Source of the DNA: a virus
IMG/VR virus record: IMGVR_UViG_3300023106_000028
Location: 1-24,729 of that record
Reading direction: 5' to 3' (one strand)
Length of the DNA: 24,729 bases
In this document: positions 8,073 to 15,567 of the stretch, piece after piece
Layout: each line of letters opens with the position of its first letter
Numbering within the stretch: position 1 is the first letter of the stretch
Made by a program: the position numbers and the translations under genes
The notes under the pieces: model-generated
What the model saw: only the letters and a program-made list of their open reading frames with translations
The model's database searches: none
What the model was told of the DNA's origin: nothing

Positions 8073-10109
8073 CTAAGGCGCAACGGTCGGCTGTTTATCA
8101 GTCAATAATAACTTAACTTCTCTTTCGGTATTTCTTGCTAAATCTACATCTAGCTCTAAAATATATCCTTGATAAACAAAACCATCCCATTCCCACTCTA
8201 AATAACCAAACGAATTGGCATCCATTTTACTCATAAAAAGTAAAGGTAATTTACATTGTAAAGTAGCAACAACAGGCTGAAAATATAAGCCATTTAATGA
8301 GGCTACAGGTATTGATTGAGATTGTTTAAGCTGAAAGTTTGGAGCAATGCCCTGTCCGCTTCTTACAAACTCTAAATCTTTATTCTTTTCCGCCGAAGCA
8401 AATTCGATATATCTGCTTTTATACCAAAAAAGCATAGATGATAAATAGCTATCGTGCCTTAATAGGTTTTCCTTTGGCGTTAATCTTAGGTTATAAGCGG
8501 CTAAATTCGCGGCTGCGCTTGACATTCCAGAAACACTTATATAGTCCGATGAACTCCCTTTAATCGGATTCCAGTTTGTTCCATCAAATTCACAATCAAA
8601 CATAAACACATCGTTATCGCTTGACGTGTCGTTTGTTTTTTTAATAAAGTCAACACGTAATTTTTCTATTCCGTATTGATCGGCTCTGTATGGAGAAACC
8701 CAATTTTCTTTCCTTTGAACTCTAACAATAGGCAAATCCCATTCCTGTTTCGAATTGTATTCGTATTGACCATCTGTATCGTCGGTGTTTCCGTCATTAT
8801 AACCAACGGAAACCGCATTAAATAAAGCTTCATTCCATACACTAAACTCACACGCCTTAACGCCTGTCAAAGTTTCAATTTTATATGGTCTAAAGAAAAA
8901 AGGTCTTTGTTCTAATCTTAAAATGCCTGTATCAAATCCCATTCCTACCGATTCTAAAGCGTTGCACGTTTTAAAGAAGTCGGCTAAAGTAGTTTGTATT
9001 GCCGCATCTGCAAGCTCACGAATAGCATTTCCGCAAGTAATAATTAATCCGTTCCATTGATTACGCAATAAGTAACTATCAACTGCTTGTTGTGGAACTA
9101 TTCGCCTTGCAATTCTTTTAAATAAATCTTCAATTCTAACGCCTTTACAGTTTGATGGATCAGAAACCTGAGTATAAGAAAGGGCTAATTGACCATCGCT
9201 TGAAAATCTGGCCCAATTCGGGCTACTTCCGCCGCTTCCATTTGATTTGCTTACGTAAAGAAATAAACGATCATCAGTAGCTAAAGCGATATTTGCATCT
9301 ATTGTATAGTTAAATGGCTTGGTTAAATCAGAAGTAGTTAATAAAACATTTCCGAATGTATATACAATTGCTCCCGATTGATTTCTTAATGAGAAAAAGA
9401 AATTCGTGCTTGTTGCTAATGGTTGCCTAAAAACATTACCTAAAATGGTTCCTTTAATGTTTACGCTTAATCCTCGATTAGCTTTTGCAAACCAATTTAT
9501 TGACGTTCCAAAGTTTGGATCTTCCTCGTTGCCCGTATTTTGCATCGTTACATATCCAGAATTAGTGTCATTATTCACTAAATCCATTGCGGCTATATAA
9601 TCATTCGTTAAATTATCAGTTTGAGCAGGAGTTATAAAATCAGCTTTCTCATTAAACACAACTCCTGGAATACGAATATTTACAACATCCAATCCAGTTA
9701 AAGGATATTCATATTTAGTATCTTCCTTTGCCCTTAAAGTAGCTGAAACACCAGATTCCAAAAGCATAACATTTGCCCGAATTCCAGTATCTTTATATTG
9801 ACTAAAATCTAAATCAGATGAAAAACGAGGTCTATAAATAAATGTTGAATGTTCTAATTGTTCGCATTCGAAAAATACCTCCGCTTCGTAACCGTCATTT
9901 ATAAACGCTTGTTTAACGATATTATAACCATCTAAAACGAAGCTAATCGGCAAGCTTAAAGTTCGCATTATTCCAGCCGTTTCTATATCCCTCGCAAACT
10001 TTCCTATCGTGTCTTTATCCCAATCCTCTGGAGCGGCATAAAATTGCGTTCTTACATTTTTATATGTTAAGAAATATCTAAACTCATTTTCTGGTAACAA
10101 ATTAGCCAT
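8073..10109 (-). CDS. Large distal tail protein (baseplate/tail-tip, follows tape measure)
   Basis: The product is 678 residues. I use the ATG at 10109 (MANLLPENEFRYF); an in-frame TTG two codons earlier is less likely. The gene directly follows the tape measure, where siphoviruses encode distal tail (Dit) and tail-associated (Tal) proteins. The N-terminal 150 residues (DWDKDTIGKFARDIETAGIM ... TLSLPISFVLDGYNIVKQAF ... VFFECEQLEH) look like the beta-rich start of a tail-tip protein. The middle section includes GVRIEDLFKRIARRIVP and RNQWNGLIITCGNAIRELAD. The C-terminal part ends in strands around GYLEWEWDGFVYQGYILELD. No peptidase, lysozyme or hydrolase motif is visible. It is most likely the tail-tip/baseplate hub, assigned by gene order and length; the family itself I cannot name. 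Confidence 0.7.
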   Translation of the reverse strand: MANLLPENEFRYFLTYKNVRTQFYAAPEDWDKDTIGKFARDIETAGIMRTLSLPISFVLDGYNIVKQAFINDGYEAEVFFECEQLEHSTFIYRPRFSSDLDFSQYKDTGIRANVMLLESGVSATLRAKEDTKYEYPLTGLDVVNIRIPGVVFNEKADFITPAQTDNLTNDYIAAMDLVNNDTNSGYVTMQNTGNEEDPNFGTSINWFAKANRGLSVNIKGTILGNVFRQPLATSTNFFFSLRNQSGAIVYTFGNVLLTTSDLTKPFNYTIDANIALATDDRLFLYVSKSNGSGGSSPNWARFSSDGQLALSYTQVSDPSNCKGVRIEDLFKRIARRIVPQQAVDSYLLRNQWNGLIITCGNAIRELADAAIQTTLADFFKTCNALESVGMGFDTGILRLEQRPFFFRPYKIETLTGVKACEFSVWNEALFNAVSVGYNDGNTDDTDGQYEYNSKQEWDLPIVRVQRKENWVSPYRADQYGIEKLRVDFIKKTNDTSSDNDVFMFDCEFDGTNWNPIKGSSSDYISVSGMSSAAANLAAYNLRLTPKENLLRHDSYLSSMLFWYKSRYIEFASAEKNKDLEFVRSGQGIAPNFQLKQSQSIPVASLNGLYFQPVVATLQCKLPLLFMSKMDANSFGYLEWEWDGFVYQGYILELDVDLARNTEREVKLLLTDKQPTVAP

Positions 10110-10112
10110 GCT

Positions 10113-10120
10113 CAAATATA
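10113..10120 (-). promoter_or_regulatory. Possible -7 promoter element (TATATTTG)
   Basis: A second exact TATATTTG on the minus strand lies in the short gap between the tape measure stop and the next gene's ATG at 10109. A TTTG is present at 10139-10136, but the spacer is about 15 bases, shorter than usual for a Bacteroidota -33/-7 promoter. As at 8046, the element sits only 3 bases from the start codon. It is weak evidence for an internal promoter. Confidence 0.2.
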
Positions 10121-10121
10121 A

Positions 10122-13100
10122 TTAAAATCTACGGCCAAATTGTTTGCCTATGTGTTCTGATATTTTGCCAACTGTTGAGCGATTCCGAATTAATCCTTTT
10201 TCGGTTAAAATAGTGCTGTTTATTGATTGAGATTTAAACGCTTTAACCATTGTATCAGTGCTTTTTCTTTGTTCTTTAACCAATAAATATAAATCAATTG
10301 CCGAACCACCCGAGGTACTGTTTAAATTTGGTTTAGCTAACATCCGTTTGAAATCTGGCCCCGAAATAATCTCCGTTCCCGAACCAACATTTGTTAATGT
10401 TGGCGTGCTTGGCGTTACCCACATCGAACCATTTGGCTCAATAACAAGCTCGCTCATGCCTCCATCGCCAACCCATGCAGAACCAGAGTAGTTATCGCCT
10501 TTGCCCTTACCGCCTTTGTAAGCAGGGATAGGTTGAGCTAATACCGTAGCTATTTGCAATGCGGCAGTAGCGGCTAAAATTGCATTTAAAGGCAAGCCTA
10601 AAAACCCTAATACACTTATGTTTTTAGAATAACCAACAGCATAATTGATAATTATAGAAGCAATTGCAGCGGCTTTATCCGCTTTTGCCTGTCTAATTTT
10701 TGTTTGCCTTACTCGTTCATCAATTTCAGCCTGTTTAGCCTCCTGTCTGGCGTTAATTAAATTTATCTGATTTGCTTTATCTTCTTCGCTTGCTACGCTT
10801 TCGTTAACATTTTCAATTTGGCGTTTAGTGTTTTTGTCTAAGGCTTTGCTTTCAGAATCTAAATCTTGTAATCTACTTTCAAAAGTTGAACTTGATAATC
10901 CTTTTAAGAAATCAAAAGCCTCTTTGGAGAAATCAATAATTGAATCCCTAACTTGCTTTTGTTTTTCAATCTCCCTATCTAAATCGCTAATTTTTGCATC
11001 AGTACCTAATTTGGATAACCTGATCTTTAAAGCCGTTAAATCTCTTTGATCTTTAGCTAATTTCTTATCATTTGAACTATCGAACTTTGCAAACTCTTTT
11101 TCGTTGTCAATTACTTGCTGTAATGCATCTATTTGAGTTTCTAAACTTTCCTTTGCTGCATCATTTGAAATACGTAAACTTTCGGCTTCGAATTGCTTTT
11201 GATTTATTAAACGATTGGCATAACTTTCGGTTAATTTTTGTTGAACTTCAGAGCGCCTGTTTTCAATATTCTCTAAAACCTCGTTTGTACTTTCAAGTAT
11301 TTTAGCGTTTTTATTGTTTTCTACATCAAGTTCACGTTGAGAATAAGACTTAATTAAGTCTAATAAATCCTTTCCAGCACGTTCGTTTATTTTGTACTTT
11401 CTTTCGGCTGCATCGCTTTCGACTTTTTCATCTTCGGTGTTTTGCTCCGCTCTTGCTTGACCTACGTTTTTTCCTTGTTTAATCTTCTTGGCTGCATCCA
11501 ATTCATTTAAACGTTCACTAAGATTAACAAAGTTATTTAATGCGGCTAATCGAGTATCTAAAGATTTTTGTTCGTCTTTTGCGATAGTATCCTGAGCATT
11601 TCGTTCGGCTTCAATTTCGGCACGCAAAGTATCGATGTATGAAGTGTCAATTTTTACTTTTTTATCTTTAGGCTCTTTGAAGTCATTAGTTATAGAATCT
11701 ATTAGATTGCTTTGTCCAGCATACTTAATTAAAAAATTAGCTTGCCCTTCCAATATTTTATCCTGTTCGTCCTGTATTTTTATGGCCGCCCCTGCTCTTT
11801 GTTGAGCAGGCTTAATAATATTATCGTTAATTAATTTATTAGTTGTTGCTACAGAGTTGCCAAATGCCTTTCTTTGTGCGTCAGTTCTTCCAGATTGAAC
11901 TTGCGCTTGTCTATTTAATTGGTCAGCTGTTTGGGCTGCAATCTCATTTTGCTTTGCATTATTTATCTTTTCTTTTTGAAAAGCGATATCGGAACGTTTA
12001 GATTCTATTTCTGCTAATTTATCCCTTACGGCCCTAGCTCTTGCATTTAAAAGAATTTCCTTAGTTAAATTTTTATAAGTTTCAGCCTCATTTCCGTTTA
12101 GAATAGATTGAGTAGTTGAGTTTTTAAATGAATCTGGATATTCTCTTTTTAATTCTTGCGCTGCTTTTACCCTTTCTCGCATCGAAAGCGTTACATCGGT
12201 AGCGGCCGCATAAAGTATTTTTAAACTCGTAACATCTTTTGCATAATTCTGAGATGTAGCCGCATTTACTTCGTTGTAAGCTCTTAGATTTTCTTTTAAC
12301 TGTGATATCTTTGTTTTGAATATTTCTAATTGAGCTACGTAATTAATAATCGGTTCAACTGCAAACCCTAGTAGGCCAGCCAATCCAACGCCAGGTAAAA
12401 TGTTAGCAACAAAGCGTAATGCTGAAAATGCTTTTCCTGCTCCTGCGGTTACTTTATCAAATGCACTGCCATAATTACCGACATTTCGTTGCGCTCTACC
12501 CGTTGACTTTTCAAGCGTTAAAACTTGTTCGTTTAGGCTCGGTATTAATTTAGAAAGTCTTTGACCAAACCTCGATTCTCTTTCTGAGACATTTAAGCCA
12601 TCGAAAACTGATTTTAAACGAATTAAAGCCGCTCGCCTCTGGTCTAAACTACCTTTTGCCGCATTAAGTTCTTTTGCTTGGTTTTTTAAAGCTAAAGCAT
12701 TCGCCTGTAAATTTAGCTTTTCCTGAGCAGCCATTAAAGCAAGCTGTTTTCTGGATAAAGTATTATCGTTATTTGCTTTGGTATTTTGTTTTACCGCACC
12801 TGTTTCAGCGGTAATAGCATTTATTGTGTTTGCTTTTGCTATATTCTGAGGGCTGACGGTTGGTCCTGTTGTGGCAATTACTCCGTTTGGGCTTGAATTA
12901 GCTAAATCTTGTTGAGTAGATGCAGAAACTATTTTAGCTCGTTTTTCTAAAGCCGCTGTTCTTGCGTTTGCTGCTTCGGTTAACTTTTGCTCATTTGCCA
13001 ATTCCTTTGCCGCTCTTGCATCCGCTTTGGTTTGTTCTGCAGCACGAAAAGCCGCAAGTTTTTCTTCTTGCAGTTGACGGGCAGCGGTTAATTTTGCTAG

Positions 13101-13304
13101 TTGTTCCTGAGCTTTTGCGGATGCAGCCGAATTTTTGTTGTAATCGGCAAATCCTTTTGATTGAGAAAGAACATCATTTAGCTGTTTGGCGGCTAAAATA
13201 TTATCTTGAAGTGCTTTGTTGTTTTTTTCTAAATCGCCTGTAAGCTGAATAACCTGCTTATTTGCCGATACATCAACTATGTCACGTATTAACTGTTCGT
13301 TCAT
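10122..13304 (-). CDS. Tail tape measure protein
   Basis: At 1060 residues this is the longest head-to-tail region gene, as expected for the tape measure that sets tail length and helps DNA pass into the host. I use the ATG at 13304 (MNEQLIRD); a TTG three codons earlier also lies in frame. Long Ala/Lys/Glu/Gln-rich coiled coils occupy about residues 30-280 and 560-870. A hydrophobic, Gly-rich patch (FVANILPGVGLAGLLGFAV) lies near residues 300-320. A second hydrophobic segment (VLGFLGLPLNAILAATAALQ) lies near 900-920. It is followed by PAYKGGKGKGDNYSGSAWVG and an ELVIEPNGSMWVTP motif, a C-terminal arrangement I associate with Bacteroidota-phage tape measures. The start overlaps the 208-residue upstream gene by 23 bases. 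At roughly 0.15 nm per residue the tail would be near 160 nm. Confidence 0.93.
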   Translation of the reverse strand: MNEQLIRDIVDVSANKQVIQLTGDLEKNNKALQDNILAAKQLNDVLSQSKGFADYNKNSAASAKAQEQLAKLTAARQLQEEKLAAFRAAEQTKADARAAKELANEQKLTEAANARTAALEKRAKIVSASTQQDLANSSPNGVIATTGPTVSPQNIAKANTINAITAETGAVKQNTKANNDNTLSRKQLALMAAQEKLNLQANALALKNQAKELNAAKGSLDQRRAALIRLKSVFDGLNVSERESRFGQRLSKLIPSLNEQVLTLEKSTGRAQRNVGNYGSAFDKVTAGAGKAFSALRFVANILPGVGLAGLLGFAVEPIINYVAQLEIFKTKISQLKENLRAYNEVNAATSQNYAKDVTSLKILYAAATDVTLSMRERVKAAQELKREYPDSFKNSTTQSILNGNEAETYKNLTKEILLNARARAVRDKLAEIESKRSDIAFQKEKINNAKQNEIAAQTADQLNRQAQVQSGRTDAQRKAFGNSVATTNKLINDNIIKPAQQRAGAAIKIQDEQDKILEGQANFLIKYAGQSNLIDSITNDFKEPKDKKVKIDTSYIDTLRAEIEAERNAQDTIAKDEQKSLDTRLAALNNFVNLSERLNELDAAKKIKQGKNVGQARAEQNTEDEKVESDAAERKYKINERAGKDLLDLIKSYSQRELDVENNKNAKILESTNEVLENIENRRSEVQQKLTESYANRLINQKQFEAESLRISNDAAKESLETQIDALQQVIDNEKEFAKFDSSNDKKLAKDQRDLTALKIRLSKLGTDAKISDLDREIEKQKQVRDSIIDFSKEAFDFLKGLSSSTFESRLQDLDSESKALDKNTKRQIENVNESVASEEDKANQINLINARQEAKQAEIDERVRQTKIRQAKADKAAAIASIIINYAVGYSKNISVLGFLGLPLNAILAATAALQIATVLAQPIPAYKGGKGKGDNYSGSAWVGDGGMSELVIEPNGSMWVTPSTPTLTNVGSGTEIISGPDFKRMLAKPNLNSTSGGSAIDLYLLVKEQRKSTDTMVKAFKSQSINSTILTEKGLIRNRSTVGKISEHIGKQFGRRF

Positions 13305-13908
13305 TCTGCTCAATCTTTAGGTTAAACCTACTTAAGTAACCGATGTATTGCATGACCGTTGTTTCCTTTGGGTTGATTGCAAAACCTATCGATTCCGAAA
13401 TATTAGCTAAATGTACGAAATAATCTTTTTCTGTGGCTTTCTCTGATTCGTTTTTATTAACGTCAGATAGTTGGCTTTTTAATTGATCTCTTTGGATGAT
13501 TAATGAACGGGCAGATTTAACGGTTCTGTTTAAGTCTGAATAAAGCGTTTCATTTGTGAATTGATAGCGAAATCCAAATGTTTTAAGCACGTTAATTGTC
13601 GGCTGGTAATCTTTAACGTCCGAAACATTTGAAAGCAATGTAATGCAATTCTGAATGATTTCAAGCTTATTTGAAATTACGCTTATATCCATTAGCAATT
13701 GAAGCATGCCTTTGCTTTTACTATCTCCAGATTCTTCGATGTATTCTAAAAAAATATCATCCCATATCTTTTGCAAATCAGCAGCTTTATACCAAGCTTT
13801 ATTTGGCCTGTTGTACAGCATTTCTTTTTTGTCGTGAATAAGAATCTGAATAAAGTTGTGTAAAGGTAAATCAGAGCATGATTTGTATGTTGAACGAGGT
13901 TTACGCAT
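13282..13908 (-). CDS. Putative tail assembly chaperone
   Basis: This is a 208-residue, mostly helical, charged protein immediately upstream of and overlapping the tape measure. That is the position of the tail assembly chaperone in siphoviruses, which binds the tape measure during tail building. Visible segments include KAWYKAADLQKIWDDIFLEY, SKSKGMLQLLMDISVISNKL, and a C-terminal INPKETTVMQYIGYLSRF that is Tyr/Leu rich. Many chaperones are made as two forms by ribosomal frameshifting. I looked for an XXXYYYZ-type slippery heptamer in the last 150 bases and did not find a canonical one, and no second short frame lies between this gene and the tape measure. It overlaps the preceding small membrane protein gene by 8 bases. 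The assignment is by position only. Confidence 0.55.
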   Translation of the reverse strand: MRKPRSTYKSCSDLPLHNFIQILIHDKKEMLYNRPNKAWYKAADLQKIWDDIFLEYIEESGDSKSKGMLQLLMDISVISNKLEIIQNCITLLSNVSDVKDYQPTINVLKTFGFRYQFTNETLYSDLNRTVKSARSLIIQRDQLKSQLSDVNKNESEKATEKDYFVHLANISESIGFAINPKETTVMQYIGYLSRFNLKIEQNERTVNT

Positions 13909-14155
13909 TAGACAATTGTTTAACTCTGTTTTCTAAGAAAAATATTGATGTTCTTAAAAGCTTTGCGTGCCTTGAATTGACTTTACTTTCATCTAAGCAG
14001 ATATGATAAAGTAGCTTTCTTGAACTTCTTAGCTTTTCCTTAACTTGATCGATTGAAAGTTTGTTAAACTGATAATCACGATACTTCATAAAAGCAAATA
14101 AGCTCATTGCTATTAAAAATATGATTGCCGATAAAATGACTATTAATTTTTCCAT
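13901..14155 (-). CDS. Small single-span membrane protein
   Basis: This 84-residue protein has an N-terminal hydrophobic helix at about residues 4-24 (LIVILSAIIFLIAMSLFAFM). A basic, partly helical tail follows (KYRDYQFNKLSIDQVKEKL, then SRKLLYHICLDESK). The long hydrophobic stretch without an A-x-A site indicates a membrane anchor rather than a cleaved signal. The start shares a base with the previous stop (TAATG), and the stop overlaps the next gene by 8 bases, so it is embedded in the tail operon. Possible roles are a lysis accessory (spanin- or holin-like) or a membrane protein that blocks superinfection. Nothing in the sequence decides between these. Confidence 0.7.
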   Translation of the reverse strand: MEKLIVILSAIIFLIAMSLFAFMKYRDYQFNKLSIDQVKEKLRSSRKLLYHICLDESKVNSRHAKLLRTSIFFLENRVKQLSNA

Positions 14156-14604
14156 TACGTAAATCTTAATCCAGTTTGCCTTGTTATGTATTCCCTAATT
14201 AAAGGCATGACGGTTGTGTCTAAATAAACTTTTCTATTATCTTTTGTTAAGCCAAATATTTCTTTGCCGTAGTCGCGCTCTAGTCTATCTGATTTAAAGT
14301 CTGTTGAGCCGAATATAATTGATTTGCCTGCTTTAACCTGGGCGTAAAAACCTCTTTGAAATGCGCCTGTAACGTACAAATCGGGATTAAATAACCCTGG
14401 CAAAGGATTGATTCTATTCTTATCCAAAGCGTATGCAGGCGACTGATAAGGTTTTAATCTTTCGTTTTCCGAATCAACACCTTTTTGGTATAATTGCGAT
14501 CTGTTTAACTTTACCATTTCATCCGAGGAGCTTTGAATAATGATCGGCACTTCCCTTTCGAGATTTACAGATTTCCATTTAGCAAGCATTTCGGGAATTG
14601 TCAT
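14155..14604 (-). CDS. Unknown protein between major tail protein and tape measure, possible tail/neck completion protein
   Basis: The product is 149 residues. The order MTIPEMLAKWKSVNLE, then YQKGVDSENERLKPYQSPAY, then NPDLYVTGAFQRGFYAQV, then STDFKSDRLERDYGKEIFGL, then PLIREYITRQTGL recalls a recurrent protein of Bacteroidota prophages. In that pattern a 'G.d..G..L.PYs' segment precedes 'pDLy.TGaF' and a closing 'stD.Ka..L...YG..IFGL'. I associate it with virion assembly, possibly tail completion, but I cannot name the family with certainty. It lies in the small-gene cassette downstream of the major tail protein, and its stop overlaps the next start (TAATG). There is no signal peptide or membrane segment. 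Confidence 0.7.
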   Translation of the reverse strand: MTIPEMLAKWKSVNLEREVPIIIQSSSDEMVKLNRSQLYQKGVDSENERLKPYQSPAYALDKNRINPLPGLFNPDLYVTGAFQRGFYAQVKAGKSIIFGSTDFKSDRLERDYGKEIFGLTKDNRKVYLDTTVMPLIREYITRQTGLRFT

Positions 14605-14617
14605 GAAGTAAAGTTAA

Positions 14618-14866
14618 CTATTCTAATGCATATCTAATGCTTCCTCCTAATGGATAAATAGATAACGCTTTTTTAAATCTTCTCATAGCCTTGAAAACTA
14701 CTAATCTTGTTTTAAGAGCATCGTTAATTATTCCATTTGGATCATCTGAAATTTTAAACTTAACTCTTAGGTTTTTGTAATCACACACAATAGTATGTTT
14801 CATGTTTAAAAAATCCTCGTTTTCCCATCCGATCTGCATGGTTATTTTTTCTGAATCTATATCCAT
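14618..14866 (-). CDS. Hypothetical protein, 82 aa
   Basis: This is a small soluble protein with no recognised family. The N-terminal half looks like beta strands (KITMQIGWENEDF, then HTIVCDYKNLRVKFKISDD). The C-terminal half is a basic helix (NDALKTRLVVFKAMRRFKKAL). The ATG at 14866 overlaps the previous gene by 10 bases, and the next gene begins 13 bases after its stop, which supports it as a genuine operon member. The layout, a small beta domain plus a basic helix, could suit a DNA- or protein-binding accessory factor, but there is no direct evidence. Confidence 0.6.
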   Translation of the reverse strand: MDIDSEKITMQIGWENEDFLNMKHTIVCDYKNLRVKFKISDDPNGIINDALKTRLVVFKAMRRFKKALSIYPLGGSIRYALE

Positions 14867-15054
14867 CCCTTTACTTTTTCTATTGATTTAATAATTTGTG
14901 AATTATTGTAGTTAAAATAATAAATACCTTTTTCAACTTCAAAATACCAAACTTTTGAATTTCTGTTTAACTCATTGATGCAAACTTGCCTTTTTGATCG
15001 AAAACTAACTTTATCTTCTATTCGCTCGGGCTTATTAAAAGTAACTTTAATCAT
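14857..15054 (-). CDS. Hypothetical protein, 65 aa
   Basis: This is a small Lys- and Asn-rich protein beginning MIKVTFNKPERIEDKVSF, with several Tyr and Trp in the second half (VWYFEVEKGIYYFNYNN) suggesting a compact beta-rich fold. I chose the ATG at 15054, which overlaps the preceding small gene by 8 bases. A longer frame from a GTG at 15111 would overlap it by 65 bases and is unlikely. It overlaps the following gene by 10 bases. No family is recognised. Confidence 0.55.
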   Translation of the reverse strand: MIKVTFNKPERIEDKVSFRSKRQVCINELNRNSKVWYFEVEKGIYYFNYNNSQIIKSIEKVKGWI

Positions 15055-15196
15055 TATCTGGCTTATTAAAATGTATCGGGTTAATATCGTTTTTATGACT
15101 AACATCGCCACTCATAATCATTGAAACCATAATGGCAATCATAGCAACGAACGCTATAACCCCAATTAATGCAAAAAAGTAAATTACGTAAATCAT
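15047..15196 (-). CDS. Very small single-span membrane protein, 49 aa
   Basis: The peptide begins MIYVIYFFALIGVIAFVAMI, so residues about 2-28 form one very hydrophobic span. It is followed by a short polar tail with SGDVSHKNDINP. The predicted topology is N-terminus at the membrane and a soluble C-terminal tail. It starts 7 bases after the 51-residue gene and overlaps the next gene by 8 bases, consistent with a real operon gene. Tiny phage membrane proteins of this kind can be holins, holin regulators or superinfection-exclusion proteins; the sequence does not discriminate. It is shorter than most gene-calling cutoffs and could be missed. Confidence 0.55.
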   Translation of the reverse strand: MIYVIYFFALIGVIAFVAMIAIMVSMIMSGDVSHKNDINPIHFNKPDND

Positions 15197-15203
15197 ATAT
15201 TTG

Positions 15204-15359
15204 TTATTTATCAATCTTGTTTATCAAATCTTTAACGCTCTTAATAAAAGCTTCTCCAATTTCTGGCTTGTAAACCTTACCTCTGACATCTATTTCAAAA
15301 CCACAACATTCCATGGCAGACAAGCACTGTTTTAGCTTACTTAAAAGTTCTTTTTCCAT
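15204..15359 (-). CDS. Hypothetical protein, 51 aa
   Basis: This 51-residue frame starts at the ATG at 15359 (MEKELLSKLKQCLSAMECCG) and ends at TAA 15204. It contains three Cys (residues 12, 18 and 19) and an amphipathic C-terminal helix (EAFIKSVKDLINKIDK). It is the first gene after the terminator-like hairpin, only about 17 bases below the hairpin's base, and the next gene begins 7 bases on. Tight packing on the same strand supports it; no function is assigned. Confidence 0.5.
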   Translation of the reverse strand: MEKELLSKLKQCLSAMECCGFEIDVRGKVYKPEIGEAFIKSVKDLINKIDK

Positions 15360-15361
15360 AC

Positions 15362-15401
15362 ACCAAAAATAAGAAAGCCTATCCGAATTAACGAATAGGC
15401 T
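15362..15401 (-). terminator. Terminator-like hairpin after the major tail protein segment
   Basis: On the minus strand AGCCTATTCG (15401-15392), a TTAATT loop and CGGATAGGCT (15385-15376) form a 10-bp stem with one G-U pair. It is followed by a T-rich run TTTCTTATTTTT. It lies between the 47-residue follower of the major tail protein and the small-gene cassette. It is the only clear intrinsic terminator I found in the window and probably lowers expression of the tail genes that follow. Confidence 0.7.
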
Positions 15402-15423
15402 AAGTAATGTTGTTGTTACAATT

Positions 15424-15567
15424 CTATTTTTTTGAATCTTCCCAAACTTTCACTAAGTCAATACCTTTTAAATGAGGTAATTCTTTGTGAACTTTTAGAA
15501 AATCCTCTTTGCTCATTGTGGCAATGTGAACCTTGTTCCATTTGATGCCGTCTTTGGCCTTTCCCAT
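15424..15567 (-). CDS. Hypothetical protein, 47 aa, coupled to the major tail protein
   Basis: This 47-residue frame starts at ATG 15567 (MGKAKDGIKWNKVHIATMSK) and ends at TAG 15424. The sequence is charged and probably helical, with EDFLKVHKELPHLKGIDLVK near the C-terminus. Its start shares one base with the stop of the major tail protein (TAATG), so it would be made by translational coupling at high level, and it is the last gene before the terminator hairpin. This TAG shows that the amber codon is used as a normal stop elsewhere in the window. Role unknown; a tail-tube accessory or a small regulator are possibilities. Confidence 0.6.
   Translation of the reverse strand: MGKAKDGIKWNKVHIATMSKEDFLKVHKELPHLKGIDLVKVWEDSKK

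Noticed and set aside
8666-8851. A 61-codon minus-strand frame inside the distal tail gene
   Set aside because: It is fully embedded in another frame of a confident gene, with no separate features.
10258-13243. Plus-strand and alternative-frame ORFs within the tape measure and other long genes
   Set aside because: They overlap confident genes completely, have low-complexity products, and lack operon context.
13282-13440. Ribosomal frameshift in the putative tail chaperone gene
   Set aside because: I searched by eye for an XXXYYYZ heptamer near the end of the gene; only short A runs were found and there is no second frame to extend into before the tape measure.
15054-15111. GTG start at 15111 for the 65-residue gene
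   Set aside because: It would overlap the 49-residue membrane protein gene by 65 bases, whereas ATG 15054 overlaps by only 8.
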